64,000 nucleotides of DNA from Methylocystis echinoides (lineage in GTDB: Bacteria; Pseudomonadota; Alphaproteobacteria; Rhizobiales; Beijerinckiaceae), in NCBI RefSeq assembly GCF_040687965.1, contig NZ_CP156084.1, forward strand, positions 448,501 through 512,500. Reading direction: 5' to 3'. Below the pieces are notes generated by a model. That model saw only the letters and a list, made by a program, of their open reading frames with translations, was not told where the DNA came from and did not search any database. Of this stretch, positions 1 to 8,540 are shown one piece after another; the first letter of the stretch is position 1; each line of letters begins with the position of its first letter. Position numbers and translations under genes: made by a program.

Positions 1-702
1 AAGTTCGCGAGCAAGCTTCAAGCGGCCATTCATTATGGCTCTGTGTGTGATGACCATCTGGCCGCATCCCGCAGCGTATGGTTGCGAAAAAATGGACGAC
101 GCAAATTGAACAATTCTTCCTATTGGACGTTCAAAGAGATCGTTATTTCCAGGTCCAACGATTCCGATTCCATAGGAACCGATCTGGCCGGAATCGACAA
201 AACCCTCGAGAGATTCAACGATCTCGGCTCCAACTTCATGCGGGGCCCGCTCATGTAGAAGAAGGGCATCCACGTAGTCGGTCCTCAACCGCCGCAAACT
301 TTCCTCCAGGCCACGCCGAAGAATGACCCGGTCAAGTTTCTCACGCCCGGAAGCCAAGGCACCTCCAATACGCGCGGAGGTCTCTCTGAGGCGGCCCACG
401 CGTTGAAGCAAGGGCCGTACTGTGGAACGGACCACTGAAAGCTGATAACCCCAACGGGGGCGAGGCACGCCCACCTTGGTCGTGATCGTAATGCGATGAC
501 GACGACGGCTGAGCGTAGCGCCTACTACGTCCTCAGCTAGACCAAGACCATAGCTCGGCGCAACGTCGAAATGGCGGATCCCCGCGTCAAACGCCGCATC
601 GACAAGGCGCGCACTCTCGCCTGCGCTCGCACCGCCAACCAAGAACGCGCAGCCAAAGCCGATCCGTGATGTTTCAATATTAGAGCCTGGGAACCTCGTC
701 AC
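1..702 (-). CDS. Aldo/keto reductase family protein (3' end beyond window)
   Basis: Reverse-strand reading gives a protein that begins TRFPGSNIETSRIGFGCAF and continues off the left edge, so the C-terminus is missing. It has the aldo/keto reductase signatures in order: an Asp-Tyr active-site segment (FDVAPSYG, about residue 45), a Lys in ITTKVG (about residue 70) and a His in DALLLHE (about residue 140). Members of this family reduce or oxidise aldehyde, ketone or sugar carbonyls with NAD(P)H in the cytoplasm. The GTG start at 702 overlaps the TGA of the upstream GMC oxidoreductase by 4 bases (GTGA), so translation is probably coupled. Its place at the end of an EPS operon suggests action on a sugar or sugar-derived substituent; the substrate cannot be read from sequence. 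Confidence 0.85.
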   Translation of the reverse strand, partial: MTRFPGSNIETSRIGFGCAFLVGGASAGESARLVDAAFDAGIRHFDVAPSYGLGLAEDVVGATLSRRRHRITITTKVGVPRPRWGYQLSVVRSTVRPLLQRVGRLRETSARIGGALASGREKLDRVILRRGLEESLRRLRTDYVDALLLHERAPHEVGAEIVESLEGFVDSGQIGSYGIGIVGPGNNDLFERPIGRIVQFASSIFSQPYAAGCGQMVITHRAIMNGRLKLAREL

Positions 703-2273
703 AAAACACTCCTCGTCAAATGCTCACCAAGCCGAATGCCCAAGGATATAGCCGTAAGCGTGGGATTTTCAAAACCGGTTGTCGGAAACGTCGCTGCGCC
801 AGCTACGTAGAGATTCGTACTTCCGTGCACGCGCAGGTTCGCGTCAACCACCCCTTCTTCGGGAGTAAATCCCATACGCACGCCCCCCATCTGATGATAG
901 GCATCATCGGCCGTGTCTAGAAACGTAGCTTCTCCTTTCGCCAAACGGTCGTCAATCTCCACCTCGGCAAGGCCCTGCTTCCAAAGCTGGTTACGGATCG
1001 CTTTGGCCAGGAATGCCATCGACTCCAACTCTCGGCCATCGAGCGCCCAGTTCAATTGCACGAGCGGGATCCCGTTGGCATCCAACCGATCGCCTATGGT
1101 GACGCAACTCTCCCTTATGGGGATTTGCTCGCAGGTTAGCCGAAGCCGGATCCCTCTGTCCGAAAGGCTGAGGATCCGATTTGAGCGAACGTATCGGGTC
1201 ACCAGTGGAAACATTACTCGGCCCAATTGCCAAACGTGAAACGGTGCACTCATGGCATCCTTTGGCCAGCGACCGTGGAGAATCGCCTTCGCAAACGCCT
1301 TAAAATTCTGTAGATGGTCCTCTAGTAGAGAATCAAATATCATATGCCCAGCTACACCGACCATATGATTTGTTCGCTGCGATAGTGCCGACAGCTTGAG
1401 CCTCGGAAAGTACTTAACATTATCTAGGATCGCACTATCGAAGACGTCGTGGAAACGAGCCTTGTCAAGAGGACGTACCCTCCCTACAAAAGCGTCAATA
1501 TGATCAGTGAAATACGAGCCCAGCAGATTATTTTCAGACCACGTTGCGAATCGACCTCTGGACAGGCGGGTTTTCAACAGGCGAATAGTCTCAACGGTTC
1601 CCGTAGCCAAAACGAAACATGAGGCACTGGCGAGTCCAACTTTTCCTGCTTGATTTACGAAGGCAAGGCTATTGATAGTACCGTCTGGCGACGCGTCAAT
1701 CTCTGTAACTCTGGCGTGAAGCACGATCCGGGGTCCCGCTTTCGCCGAAAGCTCAGGGAAGAAAAGCGTTCCAAAATTTGGTTGACGGAGCCATTGCGTG
1801 AGGAGCGGCTCGATCTCCTCGCTCCAGTCTACGATTGGGATGCCAAGCTTTGACCATAGGCTTGCGCTTGGGACTAGCGGATCCTTCGCGTTGATCAACG
1901 CCGCAGCTTCTTGATAATAATAAGCAAGGCTGTCTGCACTTATGGGCCACTTTGCGCTCGAAACCCAGGGGCGGTGCTCGAAAACAATGGGATCAAACGG
2001 CACTAGTTGTCCGCCCCAAGCCGTAGTAGTCCCTCCAAGGCTGCTAAAGCGACCGGTTTCCAATCCTGCAAAAGGACGTCCCGTGGAAATCGCATTCCGC
2101 AAGAACGCCTGTGATCGTTCTTCCACCGATTCCCCGCCTGCTTCCAGCAGGACGACACTTTTCCCTGCTCGATAAAGGCATATCGCCACGGCGAGACCAA
2201 CCGCCCCCGCCCCCACCACCACCACGTCAGATTCCAGCTCGCCGCAATCGAATTGTTCAAAATCAGATATCAT
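699..2273 (-). CDS. GMC-family FAD-dependent oxidoreductase
   Basis: The 524-residue product opens with a dinucleotide-binding fold (VVVVGAGAVGLAVAI, about residues 17-31, followed by an acidic residue in VVLLEAGGES) that binds FAD. It ends with the GMC C-terminal signature, including a His in AYHQMGGVRMG and the NPT motif in GFENPTLTAISLG. GMC enzymes oxidise alcohols, including sugar hydroxyls. There is no signal peptide, so action on a cytosolic or lipid-linked sugar intermediate is likely. It overlaps the preceding glycosyltransferase by 11 bp and the following aldo/keto reductase by 4 bp, so the three form one translational unit. An oxidation followed by a carbonyl reduction, for example epimerisation of a sugar, is my inference. 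Substrate unknown. Confidence 0.85.
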   Translation of the reverse strand: MISDFEQFDCGELESDVVVVGAGAVGLAVAICLYRAGKSVVLLEAGGESVEERSQAFLRNAISTGRPFAGLETGRFSSLGGTTTAWGGQLVPFDPIVFEHRPWVSSAKWPISADSLAYYYQEAAALINAKDPLVPSASLWSKLGIPIVDWSEEIEPLLTQWLRQPNFGTLFFPELSAKAGPRIVLHARVTEIDASPDGTINSLAFVNQAGKVGLASASCFVLATGTVETIRLLKTRLSRGRFATWSENNLLGSYFTDHIDAFVGRVRPLDKARFHDVFDSAILDNVKYFPRLKLSALSQRTNHMVGVAGHMIFDSLLEDHLQNFKAFAKAILHGRWPKDAMSAPFHVWQLGRVMFPLVTRYVRSNRILSLSDRGIRLRLTCEQIPIRESCVTIGDRLDANGIPLVQLNWALDGRELESMAFLAKAIRNQLWKQGLAEVEIDDRLAKGEATFLDTADDAYHQMGGVRMGFTPEEGVVDANLRVHGSTNLYVAGAATFPTTGFENPTLTAISLGIRLGEHLTRSVL

Positions 2274-3528
2274 GTGTCTGTCTATCCGCCAAATCTATTG
2301 CAATGCGTTGCACCTTTTCCGCGTAGTTCGCGAAGCTGAGCCTTTCAGCAAACCCTCGAGCATTTGCCTTCCAAGAGGCCAACAGTTCCGGTGAATCAAT
2401 TATAGTCCTTATTGCGCTCAGCAGTTCCTCTACATTGAGCTGTTGTAGAGTCCATCCCACTGATGAATCAATCACAACGCCGGTGTTCTTAGATTGGATT
2501 ATGCCGAGCCCTGAAGCCAGCGCCTCGTATATCGAAATTGCTGACCCTTCAAAATAGCTGGGAAAAAGCAAACAATCTCCGTGCTCGAGGAAGCAAGACA
2601 CCTCGTCGCGCCTGACCGTCGGCACGATTTCTACGCGGTCTGCGAAAGGCGCGAACACTTCTCTTGGAACCTGCAGCGAACCAAGAATTGTGAGGTGGGC
2701 CGCGGATTTCTCAATCTTCTCAAAAGCGCGTAAAATCAGATGAATACCCTTCCGCGGGCCTGCCTGTCCGACGAATATGAAGCGGACGGGCCTCGCAACC
2801 GACGGAGTCTGTGAGCTTCTTGTTGTTTGTGGAAAGAAAACATCATCAAAACAATAGGGAACGACTTGCAGTTTCGCCTCGAGCTCCGGTCTCGCAGTTA
2901 CGATGCTTTCGCGGCAAAACTCAGAACCGGCCAGAATTCTATCTGCTAAATCGTACTCATGGTCTTGCCTGTCTATCGTAGACATTGGCAACCGGAACTT
3001 TCGCGTTTCGAAAAACTCTGGGAACTCCTCATAAACTTCTGCTATGATTTTGTTGAAAACGCGCGGGTCTCCTATAGTCTTATCTAGCACTGTTTGCACG
3101 TTTTGTTTTTTGGCTTGAGCGAATGCTTCGAGACAGCAACCGTCATATCCCCAAAGAACATCTATCGGTTCCGCGTTCAATATACTAGCAACCCTTTTCG
3201 CTAGATACTTATTGCTGACCTTGTTTAGCTTCTTCGCGGATTCAGCAAATCCAAAGCGCCGAGCCACTCTAAAGGCCCATTCGTATATCCCGGACGTTTG
3301 CACCAAAGCAGCGTCAAGGTCGGGATGATAAAACCGCTTAAAGTCTCTATGCAACAAATCCCGGAGTCGTCCCGGGGCATAGGCCTCGATACGATACGGC
3401 CACTTCTGCGGCTGGTAAAAGATAGACGTGACGTACCATTCAAGCATCCCCCGTTTTGCAAATGCACGAGCCGTTTGCCACGAATGTTGCGTCCCGGGGT
3501 GAAACACCCCAACCCGGGGTAAACTCAC
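2263..3528 (-). CDS. Glycosyltransferase, GT4-like (GT-B fold)
   Basis: The 421-residue protein has a GT-B architecture. Its C-terminal half carries the donor-binding hallmarks: FIFVGQAGPRKGIHLILRAF (about residue 255, with the Arg-Lys pair expected to bind the nucleotide phosphate) and an E-x7-E element in FEGSAISIYEALASGLGII. It probably transfers a sugar from a nucleotide donor to the growing polyprenyl-linked EPS repeat at the cytoplasmic membrane face. The GTG start at 3528 is supported by GGAGG six bases upstream. It is first in the coupled block with the GMC oxidoreductase and the aldo/keto reductase. The linkage and sugar cannot be assigned. Confidence 0.85.
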   Translation of the reverse strand: MSLPRVGVFHPGTQHSWQTARAFAKRGMLEWYVTSIFYQPQKWPYRIEAYAPGRLRDLLHRDFKRFYHPDLDAALVQTSGIYEWAFRVARRFGFAESAKKLNKVSNKYLAKRVASILNAEPIDVLWGYDGCCLEAFAQAKKQNVQTVLDKTIGDPRVFNKIIAEVYEEFPEFFETRKFRLPMSTIDRQDHEYDLADRILAGSEFCRESIVTARPELEAKLQVVPYCFDDVFFPQTTRSSQTPSVARPVRFIFVGQAGPRKGIHLILRAFEKIEKSAAHLTILGSLQVPREVFAPFADRVEIVPTVRRDEVSCFLEHGDCLLFPSYFEGSAISIYEALASGLGIIQSKNTGVVIDSSVGWTLQQLNVEELLSAIRTIIDSPELLASWKANARGFAERLSFANYAEKVQRIAIDLADRQTHDI

Positions 3529-3616
3529 AATCTGCCTCCAAGCAGTAGCGGAAGAATCATTCGAGTTGGATCCCCCATTTCACTAGGGCATGGTGGGCCT
3601 CCGCTTAGCGTTATTC

Positions 3617-4588
3617 TCACTTTTGCAGTTGCCAAACGCGAACCCAATCTACTCGCAATGGCTGATCCATTCCCGATCCAATGATGATCACCAAGTGCTG
3701 TCTATCGATTATACTAAAGATTGCATCTCCGGTTGGAGGAGGAGGAGTTCCCTCTTGGTATTTGCTCCAGCTCACACGCGAACGCGTTGGAAGGCCGTCA
3801 AAGTAATTTTGGATGTACCCCTTTGAATTCGGTTCGGACGTTGCTGGGATCCATAACTGTGCGATCCGGTGGAACTCTCTCCAATTTACGACCTCTCTAA
3901 TATGCACCACATGGTTGTCAAAACGGGAAGGCTTGCCGAAATTGCCAATCCTACAAAAGCCCTCGGAGCAGGTTTTACGCCATTTACCATACCAGTCGAG
4001 CATCGTGCTCGTAAAAGAGTTGGGACCCGCCCATGCTGAGATGTTATATTCAAATAAGTCATCCTCCGCGAAGTGCTCGAACTCTGGCTCTTGATCCTCC
4101 CAATGATCTGCGCCGTTCAACGTGAGCTTCTCGATCGCAATGCTCCAAAAAGCGGGCCAGCCTCTCTCGGCATTGCTCAGATTCGGTGAGAAGGAGATTC
4201 GCGCCTCGACAAAAAATCCCCCGCCGAACGCCTGGCCAACGTATCCAGTTCCATTTTGACTTGGCCCCGCAGAAGCCAAACTCCAATTGGTAGAGTCGGT
4301 GGGGGTTAGGGTAAGGACCCCATCCTTGACGACTAGTGATTCCGGCGGCGTCGGAACATGGCCTTTGATAAACTTTGTTAGATACCATCGATAACCGGGC
4401 TTGCCCGTGCGATTGAGATCTATCCCTGCGTTATCTATGAAATCATCCTCGAAAACTTTCCTGTAACCTGACGCGGACGGATCATTTGGATCAAATTGAT
4501 CCAATGGGCTGGCCCAGGCAAATTGCAGGGCAAAGCGCCACAATGCGCAGAGAAGCGAGAAGGCACGGAGACCGAATCTCATGAACAT
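3617..4588 (-). CDS. Secreted glycoside hydrolase family 16-like protein (EPS-modifying glycanase)
   Basis: The 323-residue product starts with a signal peptide (Arg near the N-terminus, hydrophobic stretch, likely cleavage after FAWA at residue 26). A concanavalin-like beta-sandwich fold is indicated by GFFVEARISF and GWPAFWS. The family 16 catalytic motif ExDxxE is present as E175-x-D177-x-x-E180 in AEDDLFEYN, so the nucleophile and acid/base Glu are retained. Family 16 enzymes cleave beta-glucans, galactans and related polysaccharides. In rhizobia a GH16 enzyme (ExoK) trims the EPS made by the same cluster, and that is the most likely role here. It sits between glycosyltransferase and methyltransferase genes and has no close downstream partner. 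Confidence 0.8.
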   Translation of the reverse strand: MFMRFGLRAFSLLCALWRFALQFAWASPLDQFDPNDPSASGYRKVFEDDFIDNAGIDLNRTGKPGYRWYLTKFIKGHVPTPPESLVVKDGVLTLTPTDSTNWSLASAGPSQNGTGYVGQAFGGGFFVEARISFSPNLSNAERGWPAFWSIAIEKLTLNGADHWEDQEPEFEHFAEDDLFEYNISAWAGPNSFTSTMLDWYGKWRKTCSEGFCRIGNFGKPSRFDNHVVHIREVVNWREFHRIAQLWIPATSEPNSKGYIQNYFDGLPTRSRVSWSKYQEGTPPPPTGDAIFSIIDRQHLVIIIGSGMDQPLRVDWVRVWQLQK

Positions 4589-5105
4589 ATTCTTATTCTT
4601 GCTCAGCGTTGCTATTCAAGGTCTAGGCAAGGAAACGCATAAGCTCACCCCTAGAGCACCTAACACCGAACTGGATGTGGGCAGGAGGACGGAGCCCAGG
4701 GGGATCAATCTGCTGCTTCCCTCCTTGACCTCATTATTTTTTTACCCCGAGGTCGTCGCTGACTTTAAGTGAGCTGACATGAAGGCGGTTGGTGCCCAGG
4801 TCTAGGGCGCACCTGGTGTTAACGGCCGGCACCCACTCGCCATCGCGCATGAGTTTACGGAAGGTATCTAGACAAGTGCAACGTGGCTAAAAATAGACGA
4901 TCCCCCGTAAATCTCGTAGATACGGGCCGCAGCCGAGGTAACAAATTCTCCTCAAGCCACGAACGGCCGTTGAAGATTTTTCGCAAGAGTTGTCGCGGTG
5001 TGTGCCCCGATGGACCTTCGCCGCTTCGATCCACCGACCCCTAAAATCAGGTTGATTAGTATCCTTTGCAAAATCATAAGCGGCCATTTAGCGACGTTTT
5101 TTCTA
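4589..5105. other. Intergenic stretch without a supported gene
   Basis: About 520 bases between the methyltransferase and the GH16 gene, locally AT-rich near 4730-4750. One short reverse reading frame (4887-5087) shows no recognisable domain or convincing ribosome site, so I do not call it. The part nearest 4588 should hold the promoter of the GH16 gene. Confidence 0.5.
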
Positions 5106-5777
5106 TTATTTCAACCTTCTGCAAACAAAAAAAACTTGGGAGTTTGCCCACCATGGAATCGGTAGCGGGGAGTAGAGCTCAGTCTCTATCACAAAGCTTT
5201 TGCAAAGAGTTTTCCGCAACAACCTGAAATCAAATCCTTTGTGAGTAGGTCGCCGATCCTCGGGCCGCTGCACATCGCAGCAGACTAACCCTAACAAAAT
5301 CTCCGACGTTGAGTAGTCGGACCGTCTTTGAAATAAAATAGTCCTACTCAGCTCCTTGATAGGGAGTGCCGCTCCAATCATGATCGGCACGGAAATAATC
5401 AGCTTTCCATCGGCACGAAGCTTTTTTTTACAATCGGCTAAAAATATGTCGATCTGATCGTCTGTCAGATGCTCACAAACTTCTAGAGCAGTTATTACAT
5501 CAAATTCCCTAGGAGTTCCTCTAAGATCGGAGATATATTGTATCCGCGGGTCCGCCGATGGTGGCATATAAGGCTCAATCGCGTAGAGTACGGCATCTAC
5601 TCTTACATCTCCGAGAGCGCTTAAGAAATAGCCATTTCCAGCGCCAAAATCCGCAACAGCGCCTCGGCATGGAAGATGCTTATCAGCTAACAAGATGGAT
5701 TTCGATAAGCGAGTCCTATGAGCGAAGCGAGCGATGGGATTGGGCGAGTTTACCGTTTGTCTATCATACGTCACCAT
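5106..5777 (-). CDS. Class I SAM-dependent methyltransferase
   Basis: The 223-residue protein has a Rossmann-type methyltransferase core. Motif I is VADFGAGNGYFLSAL (about residue 40), followed by an acidic motif II (YAIEPYMPP) and the motif IV/post-I region REFDVITALEVCEHL, typical of the Methyltransf_11/23-type fold. It transfers a methyl group from S-adenosylmethionine. Within an EPS locus it may methylate a sugar or a lipid-linked intermediate. The ATG at 5777 follows GAGGAGCGGGTGAT. It lies alone between the Wzy-like gene and the GH16 gene, with more than 90 bp to either side. The target is not deducible. Confidence 0.8.
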   Translation of the reverse strand: MVTYDRQTVNSPNPIARFAHRTRLSKSILLADKHLPCRGAVADFGAGNGYFLSALGDVRVDAVLYAIEPYMPPSADPRIQYISDLRGTPREFDVITALEVCEHLTDDQIDIFLADCKKKLRADGKLIISVPIMIGAALPIKELSRTILFQRRSDYSTSEILLGLVCCDVQRPEDRRPTHKGFDFRLLRKTLCKSFVIETELYSPLPIPWWANSQVFFVCRRLK

Positions 5778-5872
5778 ATCACCCGCTCCTCACTGAGATC
5801 CGTCTTCAGTCATAAGAACATGCCAACCATGCCAAGCCAGATAATCCTCGTCGTCTTGGCTTTGTAAGCCTC

Positions 5873-7147
5873 CTAAAATGGACTTCGGATTTCAATCATT
5901 TCTTTGTAATCATTGACTTCTTGGCTATTATGTTGCGTAACAAGTTCTGTCTTGGCGCACAAAAGTAAGAAAAGCACGGATAGTGGATTGCCGATAGCAA
6001 TCAGGTATCTGTTGAAGACCGATTCCGCAACGGTATATGTTATTAACATCAGAACCCCCGTATAAAGGCGCCATTCTCTTCCTTGCGGTGCTCTTATTTG
6101 ACGCCAAAGCCGAGATATCAATCTGCATATCGAAAAGATGAGAACCGTACCTACCAGAATCCCCGAATCTAACATAATTGTTAAGTAGGAGTTCTCCGTG
6201 TTGAATCCGAGTAACTCATAGGACGAGGATCGCAACCCCCCCCCCAAGAACAGCTGAATTGGGTCGCTAAATAGTCTGTCCAGAGCCATTTGCCACAGCT
6301 CAAGGCGCCCAGAGCCGCCCGAACCGATACCTCTTTGTTCGGAAGAGAGTTCAAATATCTCGCTGAGATAATCGAAGAGCGATTGAGTCTTTAATAGAAC
6401 AACGATAAAGGCAAGGGCTATTGTGCCACCTATCACCTTGGCACCTATTCGTTTCAGGTTCGCGAGAGATGCGATTGCCACGGCAAGCGCCAACGCCAGA
6501 AATGACGCACGTGAAGATGATGCCATCACAATTTGGAGGCTCAGCAGGGAAGCGCCAGCAAACAGGAGCCTATTCTTTCCTGTCGAAACCAGCGCCTGCG
6601 TTATCAGAACTGCAACTCCTCCCCCAAATATAAAGCCCGCCAAATTCGGATGCAAACCGAAAGGAGCATATCGCAAAGCCCAACGATTATCTAAGCTGAT
6701 ATTTAGAGCGTCAAACATCTCCTGGCGCGTGAGCAGGAAGCAAGCTGAAATCATGGCCAAGTAGGAATACGTGGCACCTGATAGAATGTCACTGAGCGTT
6801 ACTGTTCGAGCCACTACTATAGCAAGGCAAATAACATATAGGAAGGTCAACGAGTATAAGGACGTGTACTCTACTTCAGAAAAGATGGAAATTGCCATTG
6901 AAAGAGAAGCTGCAATTAACATAACGGTTTCAAATAAGCTTAACGGTTTTCGATCTATACCCTCCCGAAGCACTGCTACACTTGCCATCATCGTGATTAT
7001 CCCAATGCCCCCAAGCTGGAATAACATTGCGCTCCCCGCCTCAGCGTTAGCGAAGAGAAGGACGAATAGAGCTAAAGATAAAAGATACTTGGTCATATCA
7101 TCGAGCTCGCTCAAGCGCCCAATAGGTAGATTCAATGTGTCAGACAC
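5873..7147 (-). CDS. O-antigen ligase / Wzy-type polysaccharide polymerase
   Basis: The 424-residue protein is an integral membrane protein with roughly ten hydrophobic segments and a periplasmic loop containing GGGLRSSSYELLGFNTENSY. This agrees with the conserved Wzy_C / O-antigen ligase region (short motif with Arg, then an E-N-x-Y/F-L element). Such proteins polymerise undecaprenyl-linked repeat units or ligate glycans at the periplasmic face. Start is GTG at 7147; an in-frame ATG at 7096 (TKYLLSLALF) would still keep all membrane segments. A second member of the same superfamily lies at 16507-17955, so one may be the polymerase and the other have another role. No Wzx flippase is visible in the window. 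Confidence 0.8.
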   Translation of the reverse strand: MSDTLNLPIGRLSELDDMTKYLLSLALFVLLFANAEAGSAMLFQLGGIGIITMMASVAVLREGIDRKPLSLFETVMLIAASLSMAISIFSEVEYTSLYSLTFLYVICLAIVVARTVTLSDILSGATYSYLAMISACFLLTRQEMFDALNISLDNRWALRYAPFGLHPNLAGFIFGGGVAVLITQALVSTGKNRLLFAGASLLSLQIVMASSSRASFLALALAVAIASLANLKRIGAKVIGGTIALAFIVVLLKTQSLFDYLSEIFELSSEQRGIGSGGSGRLELWQMALDRLFSDPIQLFLGGGLRSSSYELLGFNTENSYLTIMLDSGILVGTVLIFSICRLISRLWRQIRAPQGREWRLYTGVLMLITYTVAESVFNRYLIAIGNPLSVLFLLLCAKTELVTQHNSQEVNDYKEMIEIRSPF

Positions 7148-7412
7148 GTTTATTAAGAACGGCCTCCGCTACGTGATCCGCTATAACATTTTCTGGCGGT
7201 CGACAAAATCTGCCAGCCGCTGCATGGCGAGCATCTGCTGGCACCACATTCCACTCCAGCGAACGCTCTACGACCGCGCGGAATCAGCACGCTCGCAGAG
7301 CGAGATGCTGTGACAGCCTCTGTCAACGAAGAAAGCAAAGCTGCGAAGTTCAAAGACCTCTCACCTGGCGCGTTGCAAAACAAGATTCTATAGAGGATTA
7401 AAGATAATTTCC

Positions 7413-8540
7413 TTAGCCAGCGGATGTAGATTGATCGCCGGCGATCAGCTGATAGAGACTAATTTCCTGGCATTTTGCTTCGTTCGCAAGTTCCAGGAAG
7501 CGGCAACGGGCAGCTGCGCGCTGTGAGCATCGAAAGGTCTCGTCTCTGGTCCACTCACGTACATATCTGTCCGTAAAGCTTATGAAATCAGAGGCGCCAA
7601 CGCCCGTCCCCAGCGGCGAGATAATTTCCTGAATGTAGCCATGATCAGTGGCAAGCACGGCGACGCCGTGGCTCAGAGCTTCAAGTATTACGAGCGGCTG
7701 CGCCTCAAAGCGGTATCGGGACGGGAAGAGAAACAAGTCTATACTCGAGAAAAAGCGATCCTTCGCTTCCCCCGATACCGACCCAAGCTCGATCAGAGCA
7801 TCCCCAAACTTCAAACGGGCGGCTGCAATCAAAGCATGTGCACGTTCGTCAACAATTGGGCCTGCGAGCAATAACTGTGCATCTAGGCCGTCAGAATATA
7901 TCGACTCGAACGCGTCAAGAACAGTATCCAAGCCTTTTTCTATCGTAAGATTAGATAGGAACCCCATAGTGAGCATCCCATTCTTATCAATGCGCTCGTG
8001 CTTCTCGCAAGCGAGAATGTGGCTCGCGTTGTGGGCCACAACGGTCTGAGCGCTATTATAATGCAATTTCAAGTCCTTTGCCATCTGCTCTGATAGCACT
8101 ATGTGAAGAGACCTCTCACCTGCCAGCCGACAAAGTGTAGCGAACCGTAAATCATAAGACTTAATGTACGACGAGGCGTGGTGGTGAAGGAACAGCTTGT
8201 AACCAAACAATCTGGCGAAGGTGACAGTCAGGAAGTTATAAAACATGCCCAATCCTGGTTCGATCACCGTGTAAAAGCTCCGCTTTTTATAACTAGTGTT
8301 ATATAGCAATACTAACGGTGAAAAGCATGTCCGTATGATGCGCCGAAAATGGTAAGTTCTTGTTCGTCGGTGGTTGCGAGGAGAGGTATCAACAAGCTTT
8401 ATAGCGACACGCGTCGACCTTTTTAGTCCTGAGACGATGCTCTCGTTGATAATCGTCTGGCCGTTTATGGGTGGAGGCAAGGCTAGCACTGCAACGACGA
8501 CACCGCCGGTGTTATGATGATACCCTTCAGAATTTCGCAT
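7413..8540 (-). CDS. Glycosyltransferase, GT4-like
   Basis: About 375 residues. The N-terminal half begins with an acceptor-domain strand followed by PPPINGQTIINESIVSGLK. The C-terminal half has GFLSNLTIEKGLDTVLDAF (phosphate-binding Lys) and the E-x7-E element in RFEAQPLVILEALSHGVAVL, both usual for GT4 enzymes. It should add one sugar to the lipid-linked EPS unit in the cytoplasm. I prefer the ATG at 8540 over the TTG one codon upstream. The gene overlaps the end of the next glycosyltransferase (8527-9762) by 14 bp, so the three genes 7413-10901 form a tightly packed operon. Confidence 0.85.
   Translation of the reverse strand: MRNSEGYHHNTGGVVVAVLALPPPINGQTIINESIVSGLKRSTRVAIKLVDTSPRNHRRTRTYHFRRIIRTCFSPLVLLYNTSYKKRSFYTVIEPGLGMFYNFLTVTFARLFGYKLFLHHHASSYIKSYDLRFATLCRLAGERSLHIVLSEQMAKDLKLHYNSAQTVVAHNASHILACEKHERIDKNGMLTMGFLSNLTIEKGLDTVLDAFESIYSDGLDAQLLLAGPIVDERAHALIAAARLKFGDALIELGSVSGEAKDRFFSSIDLFLFPSRYRFEAQPLVILEALSHGVAVLATDHGYIQEIISPLGTGVGASDFISFTDRYVREWTRDETFRCSQRAAARCRFLELANEAKCQEISLYQLIAGDQSTSAG

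Noticed and set aside
4887-5087. A 66-residue minus-strand frame after the methyltransferase gene
   Set aside because: No ribosome site, no domain and no coding composition.
7148-7412. Possible insertion-sequence remnant between the Wzy-like and GT4 genes
   Set aside because: I could not find transposase motifs or terminal inverted repeats.
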